Source: Minisyncoccota bacterium (GTDB taxonomy: Bacteria > Patescibacteriota > Minisyncoccia > Phycocordibacterales > UBA2100). Taken from it: a stretch of DNA of 10,446 nt. Numbering within the stretch: the first letter of the stretch is position 1; each line of letters opens with the position of its first letter. Positions 5,447-10,375 of this stretch are shown piece after piece. The position numbers and the translations under genes are program-made. The DNA lies in assembly GCA_018061585.1 (NCBI GenBank), contig JAGOTU010000026.1, positions 1 to 10,446 of the forward strand. Direction: 5' to 3'. A model generated the notes under the pieces. The model was not told the origin of the DNA and made no database searches. It saw nothing but the letters and a program-made list of their open reading frames with translations.

Positions 5447-6445
5447 TTAGTCGTCGGAATTGCCCTGTATGTCGTCACTGAGACGACTCTCCGCATTCAA
5501 GTTCACCTCTACCGCTTTTGCGGCCCGAATAGTAGCCTGAAATGTATTCAGCGCCTCGGTGTACTTACCTTCGTTGAATTTCGATTCGGCACTCTCGATC
5601 GCATCTTCAATCGCCTTGGCGCTCGAACTTGCCTCGATAGTCGTCGAGGCCTGCAGCTGGGAACCGGCTGTAAGCGTGCGAATCTCTCGAATTTTATTTC
5701 TCGCGTTCCTCTGCTGATTCGATGCCGCAGCTCGCATGGTGGATTCGCTTCTGCCCGACAGACTCTGTTCGGATGCTTTGCGTTTGCTGTTTGTTGCTTC
5801 CGCCTGTTCGCGGACCTTGTGCAATAGCGGAGCGATGGATTGAGCCTGCTTCGGGAGATCCACCGAGAGACCTGTCAGAACGCGCTCGTGTCCGACAAGA
5901 GATGCCTCGAGACCGGATTCGACGGATGCAGCGGCTACCGCACCCTCGTCACTCGACTTGAGGCGGTTCACGCTCTTGTTCACATTATCTGCGTTGATGG
6001 CGATCTGTGTCTCAATCGCATTGCGGGCGGAGTCGTTCAAATTTCCATGGGCAGCAAGCGTTGCGGCCTCTTCAAGTCGGCGCGACAAAAGTTCGGTGTC
6101 CCACTCGGCCTGCGCGACCGGGGACACGTTGAGGACACCCTGGATGGGTTCGGTAAATCCAACCTTGACGGCATAGAGCGGATCCCCCGGGAGCGCTGTT
6201 CCTGCGGCATACGATGTGCCGACTCCGACGACAAGCACGAGCGCAAATGCAAAACCGACCGGACGGAGTGTTCCGGAATCAAAATATGAAAGAATGTGCT
6301 CATATCGCGGAACGACGGTAGATGTGGCCTGCACCGGATTCTCATTCATTACAGAAAGCAGCACATTCTTCATTTGAATGCGCTCATTAGCCGAAAGCTT
6401 TTCGGACTTGAGAAAATTGAAAGTGTTCTTGAATGGGTCTTCCAT
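5447..6445 (-). CDS. DUF5667 membrane protein, putative anti-sigma/sensor partner, 332 aa
   Basis: The N-terminal cytoplasmic region (1-60: FKNTFNFLKSEKLSANERIQMK, then ERY-like helices) resembles the short sigma-interacting or regulatory heads of Patescibacteria membrane regulators. A single transmembrane helix spans about 62-80. It is followed outside by the DUF5667 signature TALPGDPLYAVKVGFTEPIQ and the helical EWDTELLSRRLEEAATLAAHG. Residues 190-260 are basic and Ser/Ala/Gln rich. The C-terminal helix pair ESAESKFNEGKYTEALNTFQ resembles the repeated unit seen in such proteins. An ECF sigma factor is encoded 0.7 kb upstream on the same strand, which suggests a regulatory pair; that role is inferred. 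The start is uncertain: 6445 (MEDPFKN) is chosen from N-terminal similarity, 6481 (MPNVLVA) is an alternative, and neither has a Shine-Dalgarno. Confidence 0.85.
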   Translation of the reverse strand: MEDPFKNTFNFLKSEKLSANERIQMKNVLLSVMNENPVQATSTVVPRYEHILSYFDSGTLRPVGFAFALVLVVGVGTSYAAGTALPGDPLYAVKVGFTEPIQGVLNVSPVAQAEWDTELLSRRLEEAATLAAHGNLNDSARNAIETQIAINADNVNKSVNRLKSSDEGAVAAASVESGLEASLVGHERVLTGLSVDLPKQAQSIAPLLHKVREQAEATNSKRKASEQSLSGRSESTMRAAASNQQRNARNKIREIRTLTAGSQLQASTTIEASSSAKAIEDAIESAESKFNEGKYTEALNTFQATIRAAKAVEVNLNAESRLSDDIQGNSDD

Positions 6446-6540
6446 AAGCGGGTTCGCGAGCGCAACCAGCACGTTTGGCATAGTAGCGCACGTACAGGGT
6501 TTAGACGAGCCGTGAATGGCTTTATTACAGGAGCTTGTAC

Positions 6541-6570
6541 GCAAAAAGCTCCGTTTCCGGAGCTTTTTGC
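6541..6570. terminator. Terminator downstream of the RRM gene
   Basis: A perfect 13-bp stem (6541-6553 with 6558-6570) closes a TTTC loop. Its outer part is A5/T5, so the T-run is within the stem in both directions. It lies 120 bases after the RRM stop on the minus strand. No plus-strand gene ends nearby, so its main job is to end the RRM transcript before the DUF5667 gene. Confidence 0.8.
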
Positions 6571-6602
6571 TGTTGTCTCAAATTGAGAGGATTGCTTGTT
6601 AG

Positions 6603-6663
6603 CGTGCCGAGCGAGCCGGATCGCGAAAGCCGTAGGCTTTCATGATCGGCGAGTGACGGCACG
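6603..6663 (-). repeat. Long imperfect inverted repeat in the RRM 3' UTR
   Basis: Three nested complementary blocks form a hairpin of 21 base pairs: CGTGCCG (6603-6609) with CGGCACG (6657-6663); GCC-GATC (6615-6622, one bulged G) with GATCGGC (6644-6650); and GAAAGCC (6625-6631) with GGCTTTC (6635-6641), with a GTA loop. An internal loop of 5 by 6 bases and a 2 by 2 mismatch separate them. It could be a REP-like element, an mRNA stabiliser or part of a small RNA. No second copy was seen in the window. Confidence 0.6.
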
Positions 6664-6665
6664 TC

Positions 6666-6691
6666 AACAATTTAGCTTTCGCTAAATTGTT
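6666..6691 (-). terminator. Hairpin at the RRM stop codon, possible first terminator
   Basis: A perfect 11-bp A/T-rich stem (6666-6676 with 6681-6691) has, on the minus strand, a GAAA tetraloop. The TAA stop of the RRM gene overlaps its 5' edge. A T-run is lacking after it, so it is more likely a 3' UTR stem than an efficient terminator. Confidence 0.45.
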
Positions 6692-7046
6692 ACCAGCTGC
6701 GTCCACCGCCGCCGGAATTTCCGCCGCGTGAACCGCCACCGTAGCCGCCAGATCCACCACCGCCGCCGTTTGAGCGGAAGTTGTTTCGCGGTCGCTCTTC
6801 CATCGGACGAGCCTCGTTAACCGTAAGTTTACGGCCACCGAAGTCCTTTCCGTTCCAGAAGTCGATCGCTGCCTGGGCCTCATCATCAGATGACATTTCC
6901 ACGAATCCGAAACCCTTTGAACGACCGCTCATCTTGTCCATGATGATTACGGCAGAATCAACGGATCCGGACTGGGAGAACGCCTCCTTGAGCTCCTCGT
7001 CAGTGGTTGCGTAAGGCAGACCTCCGACATAAAGCTTCTTTGCCAT
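6690..7046 (-). CDS. Glycine-rich RRM RNA-binding protein, 118 aa
   Basis: A single RNA recognition motif followed by a glycine-rich tail, the layout of bacterial RRM proteins that bind single-stranded RNA and are often cold-responsive. RNP2 is LYVGGL (5-10) and RNP1 is KGFGFVEM (44-51), both with the aromatic residues that stack on RNA (Y6, F46, F48). The fold ends near residue 80. Residues 90-118 are mostly Gly, Ser and Arg, ending GGGGRSW. The start at 7046 is the family start; no clear Shine-Dalgarno precedes it. A promoter 75 nt upstream and a 5' terminal stem-loop suggest control at the RNA level, and the 3' UTR holds two further hairpins. The gene sits between the sigma factor and DUF5667 genes but has its own promoter and terminator. 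Confidence 0.95.
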   Translation of the reverse strand: MAKKLYVGGLPYATTDEELKEAFSQSGSVDSAVIIMDKMSGRSKGFGFVEMSSDDEAQAAIDFWNGKDFGGRKLTVNEARPMEERPRNNFRSNGGGGGSGGYGGGSRGGNSGGGGRSW

Positions 7047-7072
7047 GATCGTATCGTTTTTCTTCGTCTAAA

Positions 7073-7121
7073 AATGTAAACCAACCTTTCCACATGCCTC
7101 GCAAAATGGAAACCTTACATT
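7073..7121 (-). promoter_or_regulatory. Structured 5' leader of the RRM gene
   Basis: Two nested complementary blocks, AATGTAA (7073-7079) with TTACATT (7115-7121) and TTTCCA (7087-7092) with TGGAAA (7107-7112), can form a stem-loop with a 14-base loop. The predicted transcript start is about 7121, so the stem would sit at the extreme 5' end of the mRNA. A role in stability, temperature response or autoregulation by the RRM protein is inferred. Confidence 0.5.
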
Positions 7122-7127
7122 GCGAAA

Positions 7128-7162
7128 ACTATACGCTGGGGGTGCGATCCATGCAAGCATGG
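7128..7162 (-). promoter_or_regulatory. RRM gene promoter with palindrome over the -35
   Basis: On the minus strand TTGCAT (7151-7156) lies 17 bases from TATAGT (7128-7133). The inverted repeat CCATGC-AA-GCATGG (7149-7162) covers the -35 and ends just before the sigma-factor stop codon (7164). It could be an operator, or the base of a weak hairpin after the sigma gene, although no T-run follows. Confidence 0.6.
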
Positions 7163-7163
7163 C

Positions 7164-7706
7164 TCAACCCTGCCCCGGTTGACGCCGTGCCATCTTGGAC
7201 AGCTTTTCTATGCCACGGTGTATGCGGACAGAAACCACGTTCTCGGACACACCAAGCGCTTCGGCAATTTCTCGAGGAGACATTTCGTCGAGGTACCGCA
7301 TGGTGATAGCTGTGCGATACATGACATCCAATTCCCCCAACAGCTTCAGTGCCTCGCGGGCTGCCGGCACATCCGCAAAATCTTTTACATTCTCGTCGAC
7401 CGGTTCGAATCCGTCGTCTTCCATAAGCGTGTCGAGCGACGACGATTTCTTCTTGCGTGCCCAGTCGATGATGAGATTGTTGGCGACGCGGTACAAGAAT
7501 GCACGAAGGTACTCGATCTCCTTTCCTTCGGACATATAGACCCACGTCTTTGAATACGCCTCTTGCACGATATCCTTGGCAAGTTCTCGATCCCGCACTC
7601 GCAACATGCAGTGCCGCAAGAGCGCATCTGCATATTCTTCGTATGCCGCCAGGAACAGCTCCTCGGGAGTCTGGTCAGGCTTTTCAGTTTGTTCTGTTTC
7701 TGCCAT
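7164..7706 (-). CDS. ECF-type sigma-70 family RNA polymerase sigma factor, 180 aa
   Basis: A two-domain sigma factor that would direct RNA polymerase to a small regulon. Region 2 spans about 20-88 and includes DIVQEAYSKTW (45-55), the core-binding part, and LYRVANNLIIDWARKKK (71-87), the -10 recognition and melting part. A variable acidic linker (90-115) follows. Region 4 spans about 118-172, with the helix-turn-helix MSPREIAEALGVSENVVSVRIHRGIEKL. The length fits the ECF group. The start at 7706 (MAETEQ) is chosen as the normal ATG; an in-frame GTG at 7736 would add 10 residues and lies only 9 bases after the -10 box, so a near-leaderless GTG start is possible. No Shine-Dalgarno is seen. A DUF5667 membrane protein downstream is the likely partner. 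Confidence 0.94.
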   Translation of the reverse strand: MAETEQTEKPDQTPEELFLAAYEEYADALLRHCMLRVRDRELAKDIVQEAYSKTWVYMSEGKEIEYLRAFLYRVANNLIIDWARKKKSSSLDTLMEDDGFEPVDENVKDFADVPAAREALKLLGELDVMYRTAITMRYLDEMSPREIAEALGVSENVVSVRIHRGIEKLSKMARRQPGQG

Positions 7707-7716
7707 GAAAAAGACA

Positions 7717-7733
7717 TGCGCCACGAGGGCGCA
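7717..7733 (-). promoter_or_regulatory. Attenuator-like hairpin in the sigma-factor leader
   Basis: Between the promoter and the ATG at 7706, TGCGCC and GGCGCA form a 6-bp GC-rich stem with a 5-base loop, followed on the minus strand by TGTCTTTTTC up to the start codon. This resembles a weak intrinsic terminator, or a hairpin that affects initiation. If the GTG at 7736 is the true start, the hairpin is coding. Confidence 0.45.
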
Positions 7734-7745
7734 CACCGTCCGAAA

Positions 7746-7754
7746 ACTATAACA
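7746..7754 (-). promoter_or_regulatory. Sigma-factor gene promoter, extended -10
   Basis: TGTTATAGT on the minus strand has a TGn element and the -10 TATAGT (7746-7751). Transcription should begin near 7739, about 33 nt before the ATG. The -35 is poor. It looks like a housekeeping promoter, not an ECF-type one. Confidence 0.6.
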
Positions 7755-7775
7755 TTTCGACCAATACCCATCGAG

Positions 7776-7806
7776 GAAACGAAAAGGGCACGCGTGGCGT
7801 GCCCTT
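7776..7806 (-). terminator. Terminator of the 7830-8405 gene
   Basis: A perfect 10-bp stem (AAGGGCACGC 7784-7793, GCGTGCCCTT 7797-7806) with a 3-base loop is followed on the minus strand by TTTTCGTTTCC. It lies 23 bases past the gene's stop. Confidence 0.85.
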
Positions 7807-7829
7807 ATGCGTCGCGGGAGCGCAGAGCG

Positions 7830-8405
7830 TCACCCGGGACAAAGTTCTTTTTTGTTCATCAAAAGCAACGACTTTACGAGCCCTTTCATGCCCGCGTCCT
7901 GCAAGTGATCGTGCAGGAATGTGAGCGTATCAAAGCTGAGATGCAGCCGCGTGAGCACGATGTCCAGCACGTCGTGTATCGGAGCTTCTACCTCATGACG
8001 CGGCAGAACGACCCTGATATTGCGGATCGGCTTGCGGTCTTCTGCAACGACCCGGCCTTCGGGTCCGGCAAGGATCGAAATGAACTCGCCCAATATTCCG
8101 GGACGAGTTCTGAATTCGGCCCATGACCGCGTGTCACCTCCCAATACCAGAATGGCCGCATGTAGCAGTATCGCTGAGTACAGGAGCCCGCGATCTGCAT
8201 GCACGTACGCATCATCGACATGGAACGCAAGTTGGAAGAGTGCGCCCTTGGTCAAGGATCCGTGCATCATGTGCGGTGTGAATCGCTCAAGCACTGCGAC
8301 TTCGCCCCGCGAACCGGCGCTCGCGAATGCCTCGACGACGTCGGATTCTGTAGCAATTCGTAACGGCTTTTGATTTCGAAGATCTGTAGAGGAGTCACTG
8401 GTCAT
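7830..8405 (-). CDS. Unrecognised soluble protein, 191 aa
   Basis: I do not recognise this protein. The ATG at 8405 has AAAGGA at 8414-8419, 8 bases upstream. There is no signal peptide. A moderately hydrophobic stretch (RGLLYSAILLHAAILVLGG, about 72-90) is probably a buried helix, but a membrane-associated segment cannot be excluded. The N-terminal 35 residues are polar. The rest is mainly helical, with PIHDVLDIVLTRLHLSFDTLTFLHDHL near the C-terminus and a basic end, SLLLMNKKELCPG. Histidine is common (H44, H47, H48, H62, H69 and others) without a recognisable motif. It is a single-gene unit with its own promoter and terminator, next to two similarly organised orphan genes; no function is assigned. 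Confidence 0.78.
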   Translation of the reverse strand: MTSDSSTDLRNQKPLRIATESDVVEAFASAGSRGEVAVLERFTPHMMHGSLTKGALFQLAFHVDDAYVHADRGLLYSAILLHAAILVLGGDTRSWAEFRTRPGILGEFISILAGPEGRVVAEDRKPIRNIRVVLPRHEVEAPIHDVLDIVLTRLHLSFDTLTFLHDHLQDAGMKGLVKSLLLMNKKELCPG

Positions 8406-8456
8406 TACACGTATCCTTTATACGTCGATTTCGGGGACTCCCCGCTGCCGTCGCTT

Positions 8457-8496
8457 AGTATATGGATGTACATGAAGAATTCAATAGGATTCTTCA
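8457..8496 (-). promoter_or_regulatory. Promoter of the 7830-8405 gene with candidate operator
   Basis: On the minus strand TTGAAT (8479-8484) lies 16 bases from TATACT (8457-8462), predicting a leader of about 45 nt. A perfect inverted repeat, TGAAGAAT-N8-ATTCTTCA (8473-8496), covers the -35, the position expected for a repressor operator. A second -10-like TATAAA at 8417-8422 is too close to the ATG to leave the Shine-Dalgarno intact. Confidence 0.6.
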
Positions 8497-8509
8497 CGTT
8501 AGCGCTCCC

Positions 8510-8542
8510 AAAAAAAGAAAACCGGTTGTTTGGGACAACCGG
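8510..8542 (-). terminator. Terminator of the 8595-9122 gene
   Basis: An 8-bp stem (CCGGTTGT 8522-8529, ACAACCGG 8535-8542) with a 5-base loop is followed on the minus strand by TTTTCTTTTTTT, the best T-run in the window. It is 53 bases past the stop codon. Confidence 0.88.
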
Positions 8543-8594
8543 CAAACCCTCATATGAATGACGAAGAGCAATTGCTCACGCCTGATTACACGGC

Positions 8595-9122
8595 TCAGAT
8601 AGTGCCGTACACTCGCCGCTTAGCTGCATCCGCGAGTGCACGCCAACGACAGCTCAGAAATTTTCCGAGCGACCGCAGGTCGTTGCGGATTCCGCGGACG
8701 AACGAAATGTCGTCCAGACGCTTTCGAGGTATCGGGATCACTTCGTGACGAACGCCGAGCCTTGCGTAGATCGTATTGTAGAGATCAACGAAATCAGCCG
8801 TGTTCGCTCCCTCGATCGCGATCTTCAGCATGAGGCGCCCGCCGCTGTCGAGCGATTGCATAATGAGAGCTTTCGCCTCACCAAGCTCGAACGATCCCGT
8901 GTGATCCGGAAACTCGCCACCCTTTTTGGGCAAACACGTCAGCCAGACCTCGTCGCGAAGGCTGAGGACATATTCGTCGTTTCGATCGCCGAGCCCAAAT
9001 CCACTTGCACGGGCGATCTCATGGTCGGTCAATTTGACGTCCTGCAAGAGGATGCCTAATTGAATGGGCCCCCCGTAGGTACCAGGGATACCACGATTCT
9101 TCGACAACAACATGATCTTCAT
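8595..9122 (-). CDS. Unrecognised soluble protein, 175 aa
   Basis: No family is recognised. The ATG at 9122 has AAAGGA (9131-9136) 8 bases upstream; a second ATG at residue 4 is too close to that site. There is no membrane segment. The N-terminal 35 residues contain GIPGTYGGPIQLGILLQD, then a charged central region (SGFGLGDRNDEYVLSLRDEVWLTCLPKKGGEF). A beta/alpha-looking stretch (GGRLMLKIAIEGANTADFVDLYNTIYARLG) is followed by a very basic helical C-terminus (IPRKRLDDISFVRGIRNDLRSLG, ending AKRRVYGTI). The basic tail might bind nucleic acid; that is only inferred from composition. It has its own terminator, and a leader hairpin lies just before the ribosome-binding site. Confidence 0.78.
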   Translation of the reverse strand: MKIMLLSKNRGIPGTYGGPIQLGILLQDVKLTDHEIARASGFGLGDRNDEYVLSLRDEVWLTCLPKKGGEFPDHTGSFELGEAKALIMQSLDSGGRLMLKIAIEGANTADFVDLYNTIYARLGVRHEVIPIPRKRLDDISFVRGIRNDLRSLGKFLSCRWRALADAAKRRVYGTI

Positions 9123-9140
9123 GGAACTAGTCCTTTCACT

Positions 9141-9162
9141 CTGCCCAGGGTTACTGGGTCAG
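9141..9162 (-). promoter_or_regulatory. Leader hairpin upstream of the 8595-9122 gene
   Basis: CTGCCCAG (9141-9148) pairs with CTGGG-CAG (9154-9162, one bulged base) around a 5-base loop. On the mRNA the hairpin ends 4 bases before the Shine-Dalgarno, a position where it could affect ribosome loading or mRNA stability. Confidence 0.4.
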
Positions 9163-9190
9163 GTCATAGACATGCCGACATCAGCACGCG

Positions 9191-9222
9191 AGTATAGTGC
9201 AACGTATTGTAACACATGTCAA
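9191..9222 (-). promoter_or_regulatory. Promoter region of the 8595-9122 gene
   Basis: On the minus strand there is a perfect TTGACA (9217-9222), an extended -10 TGTTACAAT (-10 at 9206-9211) and a TATACT (9191-9196). The TTGACA to TATACT spacing is 20 bases, longer than usual, so either the extended -10 acts alone or two start sites exist. The leader would be about 60-75 nt. Confidence 0.5.
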
Positions 9223-9244
9223 TTATGTGATTCGGAGACTCTTT

Positions 9245-9285
9245 ATAAAAAAGTAAAACCCTCGGGACGTGGTCCCAAGGGTTTT
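9245..9285 (-). terminator. Terminator of the 9310-9723 gene
   Basis: AAAACCCT (9255-9262) pairs with AGGGTTTT (9278-9285), and GGGAC (9264-9268) with GTCCC (9272-9276), around a GTG loop with one mismatch. On the minus strand TTTTACTTTTTT follows. Confidence 0.85.
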
Positions 9286-9309
9286 AAACGCATTCGAAGT
9301 GATCTACGA

Positions 9310-9723
9310 TCAGAGAGCGAGCGGAGTCCGCTTGTCTTCCGTGCAGTGCCAATAGTTTATCCACGCAGCGAGCTCTTCGCCGGAAAGTTCGGCAACGTAG
9401 AGCAGGCTGACGCCGGCTCGGCGGTTAACGAACTTCCGATACTCGGCAACGACGACCTTGTCGTTGTCTTTGTATCCGCCTGCGCACAGCACATCCCAGG
9501 CTGGTGGCGTGTTCTTGAAGATCAGGCTCGGCTTGTACCGATGCCGGAATTCATTCACACCCCCGCCGAACGTAACGTCGTCGCCGGTACGGGCAAATAT
9601 ATTGTGCCGGTATCCGAGGTCCTGATATTGCCGAATGAAATCGGCAATGGTCAGTTCGTCGGCCGGAATGAATTTGCTCGCGAACGGAGCAGTATTTACA
9701 GACGTGGCGGTTGCGATTGTCAT
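9310..9723 (-). CDS. Unrecognised soluble protein, 137 aa
   Basis: I do not recognise this protein. The ATG at 9723 is chosen because GAAGGA (9730-9735) lies 6 bases upstream; an in-frame GTG at 9753 would put that site inside the gene. The product starts MTIATATSVNTAPFASKF and has no clear signal peptide or membrane helix. The middle is aromatic and charged (IRQYQDLGYRHNIFARTGDD, then FGGGVNEFRHRYKPSLIFK). The C-terminal part contains PAWDVLCAGGYKDNDKVVVAEYRKFVNRR and ends in a helix, SGEELAAWINYWHCTEDKR. It is a single-gene unit behind the best promoter in the window, which suggests strong expression. Function is unknown. Confidence 0.8.
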   Translation of the reverse strand: MTIATATSVNTAPFASKFIPADELTIADFIRQYQDLGYRHNIFARTGDDVTFGGGVNEFRHRYKPSLIFKNTPPAWDVLCAGGYKDNDKVVVAEYRKFVNRRAGVSLLYVAELSGEELAAWINYWHCTEDKRTPLAL

Positions 9724-9767
9724 GGCGCGTCCTTCTTTTGGAGGAAATTCCACAGTATTCTGGAGAA

Positions 9768-9796
9768 TTTATACCATTTATTGGAGCTACTGTCAA
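9768..9796 (-). promoter_or_regulatory. Consensus promoter of the 9310-9723 gene
   Basis: On the minus strand a perfect TTGACA (9791-9796) lies 17 bases from TATAAA (9768-9773), which also carries a TGG extension (TGGTATAAA). It is one of the strongest-looking promoters in the window. The predicted leader is about 38 nt and includes the Shine-Dalgarno. Confidence 0.85.
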
Positions 9797-9823
9797 TGCG
9801 TTCTCTGACCGGTTTCAGTCTAA

Positions 9824-10294
9824 TTACTGGCCGAGCGGCAGATACACAAACGTACCGACTATCATGCCGGCCGTTACAAGTCGTGTCGCCTCACCGTCGT
9901 GACCGTTATCACTTAAGAGTGCGTACTGATCGGGAGCGAGCGTGAGTGTAAACCTTCCGAAGGCTTTCGGCTGATTGATCCAATAACGCGACATGTCGAG
10001 CCTGTTGCCGTCGATGAAGAGCGCCCCCTCTTTGATCTCTACTTTTTCACCCGGCAAGCCGACTATTCTTGAAATATTTGTGAGGTCTTGTCGCCTCTTA
10101 TAGAGAACGACATCGAAGCGTTCAAACGTGTTCGAATACCGCCAAATAAATCCGAAGGTGTAATCGCCGTACGTAGGTTCCATATTGGATCCCCGAACCA
10201 CGAATAGGTGGTTTCGAAGAAAAAGGAGCGACACAAAAAGTACGATCGCGACGATTCCCAGCCATTTCATCCATATGAATAGTCGGCTTCTCAT
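9824..10294 (-). CDS. Signal peptidase I-like protein (S26 family), divergent active site, 156 aa
   Basis: S26 peptidases cleave signal peptides of exported proteins on the outer face of the membrane. Residues 8-27 form the membrane anchor. Box B is VRGSNMEPTYGD (33-44), with Ser36 as the expected nucleophile. RFDVVLYK (59-66) follows, then box D, NISRIVGLPGEKVEI (73-87), and a box E-like segment, LLSDNGHDGEATR (127-138). In LepB and SipS the general base is the Lys directly before the Arg of box D; here that position is Ser75. Box E is also altered: the family GDN appears as SDN. The protein is short and is either a variant peptidase or an inactive relative. The start at 10294 is chosen because a -10 box ends 6 bases before it and the anchor follows; an in-frame start exists at 10357. 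There is no Shine-Dalgarno and no clear terminator. Confidence 0.9.
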   Translation of the reverse strand: MRSRLFIWMKWLGIVAIVLFVSLLFLRNHLFVVRGSNMEPTYGDYTFGFIWRYSNTFERFDVVLYKRRQDLTNISRIVGLPGEKVEIKEGALFIDGNRLDMSRYWINQPKAFGRFTLTLAPDQYALLSDNGHDGEATRLVTAGMIVGTFVYLPLGQ

Positions 10295-10300
10295 ATGAAA

Positions 10301-10309
10301 AGAATAGCA
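10301..10309 (-). promoter_or_regulatory. Leaderless promoter of the signal peptidase gene, extended -10
   Basis: TGCTATTCT on the minus strand has a TGn element and the -10 TATTCT (10301-10306), ending exactly 6 bases before the ATG at 10294. This is the fourth case of the same geometry in the window. Confidence 0.6.
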
Positions 10310-10375
10310 TCCGTGTTTCCCTTGTGGCATAGTCGGAAAAGTACTTTGAAACCCCAACGGAAAGGCCGGACGATC

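Noticed and set aside
6599..6886. Minus-strand open frame overlapping the end of the RRM gene
   Set aside because: Shadow of the Gly-rich coding region in another frame, running through the 3' UTR hairpins.
9112..9945. Long plus-strand open frame of 277 codons
   Set aside because: It runs antisense to two orphan genes and the signal peptidase gene, crosses their promoters and terminator, and its protein has no recognisable domain. The minus-strand genes have SD sites, promoters and family matches.
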